A stretch of DNA of 64,000 nt from Nioella nitratireducens (GTDB taxonomy: Bacteria; Pseudomonadota; Alphaproteobacteria; Rhodobacterales; Rhodobacteraceae): assembly GCF_001879715.1 (NCBI RefSeq), contig NZ_MNBW01000003.1, positions 62,001 through 126,000 on the forward strand, read 5' to 3'. Shown one piece after another: positions 35,940 to 43,770 of the stretch. The notes beneath the pieces were generated by a model, which saw only the letters and a list, made by a program, of their open reading frames with translations, had not been told where the DNA came from and did not search any database. Position 1 is the first letter of the stretch. Every line of letters begins with the position of its first letter. The position numbers were made by a program, and so were the translations under genes.

Positions 35940-36210
35940 TCGTGTTTGCGCGGGGCTGCGCACCGGCCTCGCCGACGACTTGCAGGGCGCAGCGGAAAAT
36001 CCCTTGACAGGGAAGAGACGCCTCTTGACCCGCTTTGCAAATCAGCCTAGGTGCAGGCTTCCCTTATGGGAATCGCGAGAATAGACGGGACTCGCACCCG
36101 CATTTCCCTCGCTGTCATTTGTTCGATGGCCCGCAGGCTGACGCCTCGGGCCTTCGGTTGTGAAAAAAGGTTCTGGGACTACGGAACCGCAACGGAAAAG
36201 GAAACCTTAC
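35940..36210 (+). promoter_or_regulatory. adk-rpsM spacer with promoter candidate and leader hairpin
   Basis: A 271-base spacer without a convincing gene. TTGACC (36025-36030) is followed after 17 bases by TAGGTG (36048-36053), a weak promoter. A hairpin TTCCC-TTAT-GGGAA (36059-36072) and a stronger one at 36128-36152 (GGCCCG-C-AGGC / GCCTCGGGCC, loop TGAC, one bulged C) lie in the would-be leader of rpsM. Confidence 0.45.
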
Positions 36211-36579
36211 GTGGCACGTATTGCTGGCGTGAACATCCCCACCGCCAAGCGCGTCCCCATCGCGCTGACCTATATCACTGGCATTGGCCCCTCGTCGGCC
36301 AAGTCGATCTGCGAAGCCGTGAACATCGACGAATCGCGTCGTGTGAACGAGCTGTCGGACGCCGAAGTTCTGGCAATCCGCGAGCATATCGACGCCAACT
36401 TCACCGTCGAAGGCGACCTGCGCCGTGAAACGCAGATGAACGTCAAGCGCCTGATGGACCTCGGCTGCTACCGCGGCCTGCGTCACCGCCGCAACCTGCC
36501 GGTTCGCGGCCAGCGCACCCATACCAACGCTCGCACCCGCAAAGGCCCCGCAAAGGCCATTGCCGGTAAGAAGAAATAA
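36211..36579 (+). CDS. rpsM: 30S ribosomal protein S13
   Basis: 122 residues from a GTG start: [20 protein letters not shown] is the usual N terminus, and AAGGA lies eight bases before the GTG. An upstream in-frame ATG at 36160 would add 17 residues not found in S13. The C-terminal basic tail [20 protein letters not shown] contacts tRNA and head-domain rRNA. rpsK follows after 15 bases. Confidence 0.96.
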   Translation: MARIAGVNIPTAKRVPIALTYITGIGPSSAKSICEAVNIDESRRVNELSDAEVLAIREHIDANFTVEGDLRRETQMNVKRLMDLGCYRGLRHRRNLPVRGQRTHTNARTRKGPAKAIAGKKK

Positions 36580-36594
36580 GGGAGGGTTCGTATA

Positions 36595-36984
36595 ATGGCT
36601 CGTGACAAAAGGTCCCCGAAGCGCAAAGAGCGCAAGAACATCGCCGCCGGCGTGGCGCATGTGAACAGCTCTTTCAACAACACCAAGATCCTGATTTCCG
36701 ACGTGCAGGGCAACGCCATTTCGTGGTCGTCCGCTGGCACCATGGGCTTCAAGGGCTCGCGCAAATCCACCCCCTATGCCGCGCAGATGGCCGCAGAAGA
36801 TGCGGGCCGCAAGGCACAGGAACACGGCGTGAAAACGCTGGAAGTGGAAGTGCAGGGCCCCGGTTCCGGTCGTGAAAGCGCACTGCGCGCGCTGGCGGCT
36901 GCCGGGTTCAACATCACCTCGATCCGTGACGTGACCCCGATCGCCCACAACGGCTGCCGTCCGCCGAAGCGCCGTCGCGTCTGA
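36595..36984 (+). CDS. rpsK: 30S ribosomal protein S11
   Basis: 129 residues: [32 protein letters not shown] and the C-terminal [12 protein letters not shown] are diagnostic. Part of the small-subunit platform. Preceded by GGGAGGG and followed by a strong hairpin before rpoA. Confidence 0.97.
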   Translation: MARDKRSPKRKERKNIAAGVAHVNSSFNNTKILISDVQGNAISWSSAGTMGFKGSRKSTPYAAQMAAEDAGRKAQEHGVKTLEVEVQGPGSGRESALRALAAAGFNITSIRDVTPIAHNGCRPPKRRRV

Positions 36985-36997
36985 TTTCCGTATATTT

Positions 36998-37031
36998 CCA
37001 GCGGGCCGTGTGACACCACGCGGCCCGCTGG
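36998..37031 (+). terminator. terminator-like hairpin between rpsK and rpoA
   Basis: 15-bp stem with one G-U pair: CCAGCGGGCCGTGTG (36998-37012) and its partner 37017-37031, loop ACAC, followed by TTTGTCATTTTG. It could attenuate read-through into rpoA or protect the 3' end of a processed rpsM-rpsK mRNA. Confidence 0.6.
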
Positions 37032-37097
37032 TTTGTCATTTTGATCCTCGAGCGTTCCGGGCATGGATCCGCCCGCGAACAGGAATGGAGGCGACAC

Positions 37098-38114
37098 ATG
37101 ATCCACAAGAATTGGCAGGAACTTATCAAGCCCACGCAGCTTGCCGTGACTCCGGGCAACGACCCGGCACGCCAGGCGACCGTCGTCGCTGAACCGCTGG
37201 AGCGGGGCTTTGGCCTGACGCTCGGCAATGCGCTGCGCCGTGTGCTGATGTCGTCGCTTCAGGGCGCCGCCATCACCAGTGTCCAGATCGACAACGTGCT
37301 GCACGAGTTTTCCTCGGTCGCCGGTGTGCGCGAGGATGTGACCGACGTCGTCCTGAACCTCAAGGGCGTGTCGCTGAAAATGGACGTCGAGGGCCCCAAG
37401 CGGGTGTCGATCTCGGCCAAGGGCCCCAAGGTTGTCACCGCTGGTGACATCTCGGAATCCGCCGGTATCGAGGTTCTGAACCGCGATCACGTGATTTGCC
37501 ACCTCGACGATGGGGCCGACCTGTTTGTCGAGCTGACCGTGAACACCGGCAAGGGCTATGTCGCAGCCGACAAGAACCGCCCCGAGGATGCGCCCATTGG
37601 CCTGATCTCGATCGACGCGATCTATTCGCCGGTCAAGAAAGTGTCCTATGACGTGCAGCCGACCCGGGAAGGTCAGGTTCTCGACTATGACAAGCTGACG
37701 CTGAAACTGGAAACCGACGGCTCCGTCACGCCGGAAGATGCCGTGGCCTATGCCGCGCGCATCCTTCAGGACCAGTTGCAGATTTTCGTCAACTTCGACG
37801 AGCCCGAGGCCGCTGGCCGTCAGGACGACGAGGACGATCTGGAGTTCAACCCGCTGCTGCTGAAGAAGGTCGACGAGTTGGAACTCTCGGTCCGTTCGGC
37901 AAACTGCCTGAAGAACGACAACATCGTTTATATCGGCGACCTGATCCAGAAGACCGAAGCCGAGATGCTGCGCACCCCGAACTTCGGCCGCAAATCGCTG
38001 AACGAGATCAAGGAAGTGCTGTCCGGTATGGGGCTGCACCTGGGTATGGACATCATCGACTGGCCCCCCGACAACATCGAGGACCTGGCGAAGAAGTTCG
38101 AAGACAACTTTTGA
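37098..38114 (+). CDS. rpoA: DNA-directed RNA polymerase subunit alpha
   Basis: 338 residues. The N-terminal assembly domain contains [20 protein letters not shown]. An acidic linker ([16 protein letters not shown]) leads to the C-terminal domain with [19 protein letters not shown] and [16 protein letters not shown], which binds UP elements and activators. GGAGGCGACAC precedes ATG 37098, which decides the start; a longer frame to 37041 was not used. Confidence 0.98.
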   Translation: MIHKNWQELIKPTQLAVTPGNDPARQATVVAEPLERGFGLTLGNALRRVLMSSLQGAAITSVQIDNVLHEFSSVAGVREDVTDVVLNLKGVSLKMDVEGPKRVSISAKGPKVVTAGDISESAGIEVLNRDHVICHLDDGADLFVELTVNTGKGYVAADKNRPEDAPIGLISIDAIYSPVKKVSYDVQPTREGQVLDYDKLTLKLETDGSVTPEDAVAYAARILQDQLQIFVNFDEPEAAGRQDDEDDLEFNPLLLKKVDELELSVRSANCLKNDNIVYIGDLIQKTEAEMLRTPNFGRKSLNEIKEVLSGMGLHLGMDIIDWPPDNIEDLAKKFEDNF

Positions 38115-38115
38115 T

Positions 38116-38156
38116 GGTGGGATGAAATCCCACCCTACCGCATTGCGGTAGGGTGG
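38116..38156 (+). repeat. overlapping alternative hairpins after rpoA
   Basis: Stem 1: GGTGGGAT-GAA-ATCCCACC (38116-38134). Stem 2: CCACCCTACCGC-ATT-GCGGTAGGGTGG (38130-38156), perfect over 12 bp. They share bases 38130-38134, so only one can form fully. The sequence resembles the TAGGGTGGG palindromes scattered in many proteobacterial genomes. The rpoA-rplQ spacer holds no gene. Confidence 0.65.
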
Positions 38157-38248
38157 CCCCCATCGCCCTTGGGCAATTCCGCCCCAATAGGTGAGGGACC
38201 GGCACGCACCGGCCCCCGGACAATGTAAAATGTAAGGAGACCCAAATC

Positions 38249-38665
38249 ATGCGTCACGCACGTGGCTACCGCCGCCTTAACCGCACCCACGAACACCGCA
38301 AGGCGCTGTTCGCCAATATGGCCGGATCGCTGATCGAGCACGAGCAGATCAAGACGACCCTGCCGAAAGCCAAGGAATTGCGCCCGATCATCGAAAAGAT
38401 GATCACGCTTGCCAAACGCGGTGACCTGCACGCCCGTCGTCAGGCTGCCTCGCAGCTCAAGCAGGATGCCTATGTGGCAAAACTGTTCGACGTGCTTGGC
38501 CCCCGCTACGCCGAGCGTCAGGGCGGGTATGTCCGCGTTCTGAAGGCGGGCTTCCGCTACGGTGACATGGCCCCGATGGCCATCATCGAATTCGTGGACC
38601 GCGATGTCGATGCCAAAGGCGCCGGAGACCGCGCCCGCGTCGAAGCCGAAGACGCCGCAGAATAA
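38249..38665 (+). CDS. rplQ: 50S ribosomal protein L17
   Basis: 138 residues; [20 protein letters not shown] and the domain ending [11 protein letters not shown] are diagnostic, with an acidic Ala-rich extension at the C terminus as in other Rhodobacterales. TAAGGAG precedes the ATG. Last gene of the operon, followed by a classical terminator. Confidence 0.97.
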   Translation: MRHARGYRRLNRTHEHRKALFANMAGSLIEHEQIKTTLPKAKELRPIIEKMITLAKRGDLHARRQAASQLKQDAYVAKLFDVLGPRYAERQGGYVRVLKAGFRYGDMAPMAIIEFVDRDVDAKGAGDRARVEAEDAAE

Positions 38666-38692
38666 GCGCCCGGCCCAAAAGCCTGAAACACT

Positions 38693-38720
38693 AAACCCCG
38701 CCAATTTCGGCGGGGTTTTT
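38693..38720 (+). terminator. intrinsic terminator of the ribosomal operon
   Basis: Stem CCCCGCC / GGCGGGG with flanking AAA/TTT pairs and a six-base loop, followed by TTTTTCGTTTTT. It lies 28 bases after the rplQ stop. Confidence 0.9.
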
Positions 38721-38749
38721 CGTTTTTGCAGGCAGAAAAAGCAGTGGTG

Positions 38750-38884
38750 TTAACCCGCTTTCGAAAGGGGCCTGCTACCGTCGCTTTCAAGATGAACGAT
38801 GAGTCGCTCGATATCCGTGTCGGAAACGGGAGTCTGCCCAAGAAATTCCAACAAATCCCGCCGCGCGGATTGCGGCAGGCGCAT
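38750..38884 (-). CDS. possible small protein antisense to the luxR upstream region
   Basis: 44-codon frame from ATG 38884 to TAA 38750; not recognised. It starts MRLPQSARRDLLEFLG and continues with the charged stretch PVSDTDIERLIVHLESDG, which could form helices. GAG lies five bases before the ATG, a weak ribosome site; the frame is open further up to in-frame ATG/GTG codons near 38932. It occupies the rplQ-luxR spacer (38666-38996), which otherwise holds only the terminator and luxR control sites. It may be chance. Confidence 0.3.
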   Translation of the reverse strand: MRLPQSARRDLLEFLGQTPVSDTDIERLIVHLESDGSRPLSKAG

Positions 38885-38908
38885 AATTCTCAAAAATATA
38901 TGAGAGTT
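38885..38908. promoter_or_regulatory. AT-rich inverted repeat upstream of luxR
   Basis: AATTCTCA / TGAGAGTT, 7 of 8 paired, separated by AAAATATA. It touches the start of the possible small gene at 38884 and lies upstream of the luxR promoter candidate, so it could be an operator for either. Confidence 0.4.
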
Positions 38909-38923
38909 AATAGCTTGAGACAT

Positions 38924-38952
38924 TCGACACACTGCTTACTACAACGTAATAT
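38924..38952 (+). promoter_or_regulatory. candidate luxR promoter
   Basis: TCGACA (38924-38929), 17 bases, TAATAT (38947-38952). Transcription would start near 38959, giving a leader of about 38 bases that contains the lux-box-like site. Confidence 0.45.
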
Positions 38953-38980
38953 CACTTTACGGAGCACCGAAAATCCGACA

Positions 38981-39000
38981 ACCTGTCCAAATAGACATGT
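38981..39000. promoter_or_regulatory. lux-box-like palindrome across the luxR start codon
   Basis: 20 bases, ACCTGTCCAA then ATAGACATGT. The left half matches the lux box end ACCTGT fully and the right half ACATGT matches ACAGGT at 5 of 6. It covers the luxR ATG (38997-38999) and lies downstream of the promoter candidate, a place where LuxR binding would repress. Confidence 0.5.
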
Positions 39001-39608
39001 CCAACAGTAGAGTACTCATATCCTTGCTGGATCAGCTGAACGCCCTTGCCCCGATGGGGTATACAGTGGGGCTACACATCCGTTTCGCGTCGCCTCTTAT
39101 TTTGAAGAGCACCTATCCCGCCGAATGGCAGGAGGAATACCAGGATAATGCCTATGCGCTGAGAGACCCCTTGGTTTTCTGGGGAATCGGGATCAGTGGG
39201 CAAACCAGATGGAGTGAGATCCGATTGCCGGATCCTTTCAGCATCATGGACAAGGCCAAACGGCACGGGCTGCTTTACGGCGCCGTCGTGTCCTGTGGGC
39301 CGATTACGTCCCGTTCTATTGTCGGGTGTGCGCGCTCTGACCGTGAATTCACGGATGCCGAGATCGACGCTATCGCCGTGGTGGCCCGTGCCTTGCACGA
39401 GGCCGCTGCGCCCCCCACCGAACTGACCAAAGCGCAGATCGAGGCGCTTCGCCTCATCGCCGATGGAGACAGACATACCGCAGCGGCTGCCAAGCTGGGT
39501 ATTTCCGAGAGCGCGCTTAAGGCGCGCCTGTCGTCCGCCCGCGTTCGCTTGGGTGCGCGAACCACGGCCGAAGCATTGAAGAAAGCGCGGGAATTCCGAT
39601 TATTATGA
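38997..39608 (+). CDS. luxR: LuxR-family autoinducer-binding transcriptional regulator
   Basis: 203 residues. The N-terminal domain (about 15-140) binds acyl-homoserine lactone: the family residues Trp and Tyr in PAEWQEEYQDNAY, Asp-Pro in LRDPL, Trp in TRWSEI and Gly in LLYGAVV are present. The LuxR-type helix-turn-helix starts at residue 143 (LTKAQIEALRLIADG) with LGISESALKARLSSAR. No Shine-Dalgarno is visible before the ATG. luxI follows 60 bases downstream in the same direction. Base composition upstream is lower in GC than in neighbours. Confidence 0.92.
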   Translation: MSNSRVLISLLDQLNALAPMGYTVGLHIRFASPLILKSTYPAEWQEEYQDNAYALRDPLVFWGIGISGQTRWSEIRLPDPFSIMDKAKRHGLLYGAVVSCGPITSRSIVGCARSDREFTDAEIDAIAVVARALHEAAAPPTELTKAQIEALRLIADGDRHTAAAAKLGISESALKARLSSARVRLGARTTAEALKKAREFRLL

Positions 39609-39668
39609 CAGCACACCCAGTTGCCTCGCGGTGCAGGTTTTACCAACCGCCAACCAGGAGGCACCTCA

Positions 39669-40256
39669 ATGCAAGTCACTACTCTTTCTTTCGAGAACAT
39701 GCACAACCATGGTGAGCTGTTCGCCAATATGCTGCGCGCACGTCACCAGACCTTTATCGTCCAGAACCGGTGGGACCTTCCCGAAGCCAACGGGATGGAA
39801 TTCGACCAGTACGACACCCCCGCCAGCCGGTGGGTGACCGTGCATGAAAACGGTTGCGTGATGGCCGGGGTCCGGCTGACGCCGACCACCCATCGCTGCG
39901 GCATCTACACCTACATGATCCGCGACGCGCAGCGGGGGCTGCTCGATACGATCCCGGCGGACCTGTTGGACCGCAAGGCACCGGTGGCCAGCCATATCTG
40001 GGAATCGAGCCGCGTTTTTGTCAGCCGCGACGTGCCGGCGAAACAGCGCTTTCGGGTGCAGTTGCAGCTGATCTCGGAAATGGTCAGCTCTGCCCGGCAA
40101 CTGGGGGCGTCCGAGTTGATCGGAATCATCCCCGAGAACTCTCCGCGACTTGCCCGTCGGGTGGGGCTCGACTGCGTTCAGGCGGGCCGCGTGCTGGACT
40201 TCGACGGAGAGAAGAGTATCTGCGTCTCGATCAGCATGGCCACGAAAATGCACTGA
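39669..40256 (+). CDS. luxI: acyl-homoserine-lactone synthase (LuxI family)
   Basis: 195 residues. Makes the quorum-sensing signal from S-adenosylmethionine and acyl carrier protein. Catalytic/SAM residues stand at the classical LuxI numbers: Arg25, Phe29, Trp35, Asp46 and Asp49 (in HQTFIVQNRW and EFDQYDT), Arg69, and Glu112/Arg115 in WESSRVFVSR. AGGAGG precedes ATG 39669; an open extension to 39621 covers that site and was rejected. The acyl chain made cannot be read from sequence. No lux box is seen in the luxR-luxI spacer. Confidence 0.95.
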   Translation: MQVTTLSFENMHNHGELFANMLRARHQTFIVQNRWDLPEANGMEFDQYDTPASRWVTVHENGCVMAGVRLTPTTHRCGIYTYMIRDAQRGLLDTIPADLLDRKAPVASHIWESSRVFVSRDVPAKQRFRVQLQLISEMVSSARQLGASELIGIIPENSPRLARRVGLDCVQAGRVLDFDGEKSICVSISMATKMH

Positions 40257-40315
40257 GCGGGCGGTTATCGCCAGTATGGCTTTTCCCCGACCGCAACCAG
40301 ACATAGGGTGCGGGC

Positions 40316-41632
40316 ATGGCCGATTTGTTCGACTCTGCCCCGCCCGCCGACCCCGCCGCAGCCGGTCCCCGACCGCTGGCCGATCGGCTGCGGCCCCAAA
40401 CCCTGTCCGAGGTGATCGGACAAGACCATTTGCTCGGCCCCGACGGCAGCCTGCGGGTGATGCTGGAGGCCGGGTCTCTTGGTTCGCTCATCTTCTGGGG
40501 CCCGCCGGGCGTGGGCAAAACCACGATCGCGCGGCTGCTGGCGCAGGAAACGGACCTGACCTTCGTGCAGATCAGCGCGATTTTCACGGGGGTACCGGAC
40601 CTGCGGAAAGTTTTCGAGGCGGCCAAGCATCGTCGCGCCAATGGTGGCGGCACGCTGCTGTTCGTGGATGAAATCCACCGCTTCAACAAAGCCCAACAGG
40701 ACGGCTTTCTGCCGCATATGGAAGATGGCACGATTCTACTGGTCGGCGCGACCACGGAAAATCCCTCATTTGAATTGAATGCGGCAGTCCTGTCGCGCTC
40801 GCAGGTGCTGGTGCTGGAACGGCTGTCCGAGGCCGATCTGGACCTGCTGATTGCCCGCGCAGAGGCGGATCTGGGCCGGACCTTGCCCCTGACCGAGGAT
40901 GCCCGCGCGTCCTTGCGCGAAATGGCCGATGGCGACGGGCGCGCAATGCTGAACCTTGTCGAGCAGGTGGCGGCGTGGAAGTCCGACACGCCGCTTGACC
41001 CAAAGGCGCTTGGCCAGCGGCTGAGCCGCCGCGCGGCGCAATACGACAAGTCGGGCGACGCGCATTACAACCTGATTTCGGCGCTGCACAAATCGGTGCG
41101 CGGGTCCGACCCCGATGCGGCGCTTTACTGGTTCGCGCGGATGCTGGAGGGCGGCGAAGACCCACGGTTCCTTGCCCGCCGGATCACCCGGATGGCGGTC
41201 GAGGATATCGGCCTTGCCGACCCGCAGGCGCAAACGCTGTGCATCGACGCTTGGGAAACCTATGAACGGCTTGGCAGCCCCGAGGGGGAACTGGCGCTGG
41301 CGCAGGCGGTGGCCTATCTGGCGTTGGCGCCGAAATCGAACGCGATCTACACTGCCTACAAGGCCGCGCGAAAGGCGGCGGCCAAGACCGGATCGGCCCC
41401 GCCGCCGAAACACATCCTGAACGCCCCCACCGGGCTGATGAAGGATCAGGGGTATGGGGACGGCTATGCCTATGACCACGACGCCCAAGACGGGTTTTCG
41501 GGCCAGACCTATTTCCCCGACGGCATGGACCGCGTGCAATTCTACCAGCCGGTCGAGCGTGGCTTTGAACGGGATCTGGCCAAGCGTGTGGCCTATTTCG
41601 CAAAGCTGCGGGCCAAACGGCAGGGCGGTTGA
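40316..41632 (+). CDS. rarA: replication-associated recombination protein A
   Basis: AAA+ ATPase of the RarA/MgsA/WRNIP1 family acting at stalled replication forks; 438 residues. Walker A is GPPGVGKTTIARLL, Walker B LLFVDEIHRFNKAQQD, sensor 1 GATTENPSF. The C-terminal tetramerisation domain includes RGSDPDAALYWFARMLEGGE. First gene of a five-gene unit with fluC, rluC, a HAD gene and the ATP12 chaperone. Confidence 0.96.
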   Translation: MADLFDSAPPADPAAAGPRPLADRLRPQTLSEVIGQDHLLGPDGSLRVMLEAGSLGSLIFWGPPGVGKTTIARLLAQETDLTFVQISAIFTGVPDLRKVFEAAKHRRANGGGTLLFVDEIHRFNKAQQDGFLPHMEDGTILLVGATTENPSFELNAAVLSRSQVLVLERLSEADLDLLIARAEADLGRTLPLTEDARASLREMADGDGRAMLNLVEQVAAWKSDTPLDPKALGQRLSRRAAQYDKSGDAHYNLISALHKSVRGSDPDAALYWFARMLEGGEDPRFLARRITRMAVEDIGLADPQAQTLCIDAWETYERLGSPEGELALAQAVAYLALAPKSNAIYTAYKAARKAAAKTGSAPPPKHILNAPTGLMKDQGYGDGYAYDHDAQDGFSGQTYFPDGMDRVQFYQPVERGFERDLAKRVAYFAKLRAKRQGG

Positions 41633-41663
41633 CAACCGCCCCGCGAAGCCACAAACCCCGCCC

Positions 41664-42044
41664 ATGTTTGCAACGGTTTTACAGGTCGCCCTTGGCGGCG
41701 CTATGGGGGCCTCGCTGCGCTATCTGGCGGGCGTGGGTGTGGTGCGTCTGGTGGGGATGGGAACCTTTCCGCTTGGCGTGATCACGGTCAACATTCTCGG
41801 CTCGTTCCTGATGGGTGTCTTCGTGACCATCGCGGCCAATCGCGGATTGACCCATCTGTCGCCGCTGCTGATGACGGGGTTCCTTGGCGGATTCACCACC
41901 TTTTCCTCGTTCTCCCTCGAAGCGGTGACGCTGTATGAGCGGGGCGACATGAGTGCGGCGGTTCTTTACGTGGTCGCCTCGGTCGTTTGTTCGATTTTCG
42001 GCCTGCTTCTGGGCCTGTGGCTGGCGCGGGGGATGTTCGCATGA
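41664..42044 (+). CDS. fluC: fluoride ion channel FluC/CrcB
   Basis: Dual-topology dimeric fluoride channel, 126 residues with four helices. Motifs: GGAMGASLRYLAG, GVITVNILGSFLMG (pore Asn) and GGFTTFSSFSLE (the Phe-box/Na+ region). ATG 41664 was chosen because the first helix begins there; upstream open frame lies in rarA. No fluoride riboswitch can precede it as rarA ends 31 bases upstream. The stop overlaps rluC as ATGA. Confidence 0.93.
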   Translation: MFATVLQVALGGAMGASLRYLAGVGVVRLVGMGTFPLGVITVNILGSFLMGVFVTIAANRGLTHLSPLLMTGFLGGFTTFSSFSLEAVTLYERGDMSAAVLYVVASVVCSIFGLLLGLWLARGMFA

Positions 42045-43090
42045 GTGGTGTTCAAACCCTGATGGTCGAGGCGGGGGAAGGCGACCAACGGCTGGACCGG
42101 TGGTTTCGGCGGCGTTTTCCGCATATCGGGCAGGGCCGGATCGAAAAGATGTGCCGCAAGGGCGAAATCCGCGTCGATGGTGGAAGGGTGAAACCGGCGA
42201 CCCGCGTGGAAGAAGGGCAAGAGGTGCGTGTGCCGCCGCTGCCGGACGAGGCGGCGCCCAAACCCTTTACCCCGCGCGAGGTCGTGTCCGACGCCGACGC
42301 CCGGATGATCCAGTCGGCGGTGATCTATCGCGACGAGCACGTCATCGCACTGAACAAACCCCCCGGCCTGCCGACGCAGGGCGGCAGCAAGCAGACCCGG
42401 CATGTCGATGGGCTGGCCGAGGCGCTGAAATTTGGCAACGAGGACAAGCCGCGGCTGGTGCACCGGCTGGACAAGGATACGTCCGGTGTGCTGCTGCTGG
42501 CGCGGACACGCGCGGCGGCGGCCAAGCTGACCGAGGCGTTCCGCGCCCGCGACACCCGCAAGATCTATTGGGCCGCCGTCGCCGGCGCGCCGCTGCCGCG
42601 CATGGGCACCGTTCGCTTTGGATTGGTCAAGGCACCGGGCCATGGCAAGGCGGGCGAGGGCGAGAAGATGCATTGCATCCACCCCGGTCAGGTCGACAAG
42701 ACCCCCGGCGCCAAGCGCGCCACGACCGATTACGCGGTGCTGTCGGCCCTTGGCGGGCGGGTCAGTTGGGTTGCCATGGTGCCGATCACCGGCCGAACCC
42801 ATCAACTGCGGGCCCACATGGCCGAGCTTGGCCACCCGATTATCGGCGATGGCAAATACGGCGGCTCGGGGCAGGAAAACCTTGGCGATGGCTGGGGGGC
42901 GCAACTGGGCGGCGAGATCAGCCGCAAGCTGCATCTGCATTCCCGGCATCTGGGCTTTACCCATCCGTTCACCGGCGCCCGGATCAACCTGACCGCACCG
43001 TTGCCCGAGCATATGCAACGGACATGGGACACGCTCGGTTGGCACGAGCGCGATGTGCCGGAGGACCCGTTCGACGAGGATCTGCAATGA
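42041..43090 (+). CDS. rluC: 23S rRNA pseudouridine synthase, RluC/RluD family
   Basis: 349 residues. An S4 domain at the N terminus (QRLDRWFRRRFPHIGQGRIE) is followed by the catalytic domain with HRLDKDTSGVLLLA (catalytic Asp) and ITGRTHQLRAHM. RluC modifies U955, U2504 and U2580 of 23S rRNA in E. coli; the RluC assignment among the paralogues is likely but not certain. ATGA overlaps link it to fluC and to the HAD gene. Confidence 0.88.
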   Translation: MSGVQTLMVEAGEGDQRLDRWFRRRFPHIGQGRIEKMCRKGEIRVDGGRVKPATRVEEGQEVRVPPLPDEAAPKPFTPREVVSDADARMIQSAVIYRDEHVIALNKPPGLPTQGGSKQTRHVDGLAEALKFGNEDKPRLVHRLDKDTSGVLLLARTRAAAAKLTEAFRARDTRKIYWAAVAGAPLPRMGTVRFGLVKAPGHGKAGEGEKMHCIHPGQVDKTPGAKRATTDYAVLSALGGRVSWVAMVPITGRTHQLRAHMAELGHPIIGDGKYGGSGQENLGDGWGAQLGGEISRKLHLHSRHLGFTHPFTGARINLTAPLPEHMQRTWDTLGWHERDVPEDPFDEDLQ

Positions 43091-43770
43091 CCGGCCCGCT
43101 GCGGCTGGTGATCTTTGATGTCGATGGCACGCTGATCGACAGTCAGGCGCATATCCTTGCCGCGATGGCCGCCGCGTTCGAGGGCGAGGGGATGCTGCCG
43201 CCGACGCGCGAGGAAACCCTTGCCATCGTCGGCTTGTCCCTGCCGATTGGCGTGGCCCGGCTGGCGCCCGAGGCGGATGACCTGCTGCAAGGCCGATTGG
43301 TCGAGGGCTACAAGGATGCCTTTGCCCGGCTGCGGGTGGAAAACGGGGCCGGGCTGTCGCCCCTTTACCCCGGCGCCCGCGCGGCGCTGGACTGGCTGGC
43401 GGGGCAGGACGAGGTGCTGCTGGGGATCGCTACCGGCAAGTCGCGTCGGGGCATGAATCACCTGATCGAGATGCACGGGCTGTCGCGGCTGTTTCAGACG
43501 GTGCAGGTGGCCGACGACCACCCGTCCAAGCCGCACCCCTCGATGATCGAGGCCTGTTTGCGTGAAACCGGCGTAGATGCTGAACATGCGGTGATTCTCG
43601 GCGACACCGTTTTTGACATGGAAATGGGCCGATCCGCCGGGATTCCGACGCTGGGCGTGACTTGGGGTTATCACCCCGCTGAGCATCTGGCAGAGGCCGG
43701 GGCGCGGGTGGTGCTCTCGGATTTCGCGGATCTGGCGCCGACACTGCAAGCGATGTGGGGCGAGCAATGA
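43087..43770 (+). CDS. HAD-family hydrolase, phosphoglycolate phosphatase-like
   Basis: 227 residues. All four HAD motifs are present: FDVDGTLIDS, the Thr/Lys region IATGKSRRG, Lys in SKPHPSM, and GDTVFDMEMGRSAG. An alpha-helical cap lies after motif I. The substrate is unknown; a phosphosugar or phosphoglycolate is typical. Coupled by ATGA on both sides, as often seen after rluC in alphaproteobacteria. Confidence 0.86.
   Translation: MTGPLRLVIFDVDGTLIDSQAHILAAMAAAFEGEGMLPPTREETLAIVGLSLPIGVARLAPEADDLLQGRLVEGYKDAFARLRVENGAGLSPLYPGARAALDWLAGQDEVLLGIATGKSRRGMNHLIEMHGLSRLFQTVQVADDHPSKPHPSMIEACLRETGVDAEHAVILGDTVFDMEMGRSAGIPTLGVTWGYHPAEHLAEAGARVVLSDFADLAPTLQAMWGEQ

Noticed and set aside
39609-39668. 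Lux box before luxI
   Set aside because: No CTG-N10-CAG type palindrome is present; only a partial GCGGT/ACCGC pair is seen.
41633-41663. Fluoride riboswitch before fluC
   Set aside because: Only 31 bases separate rarA and fluC, too short for the aptamer.
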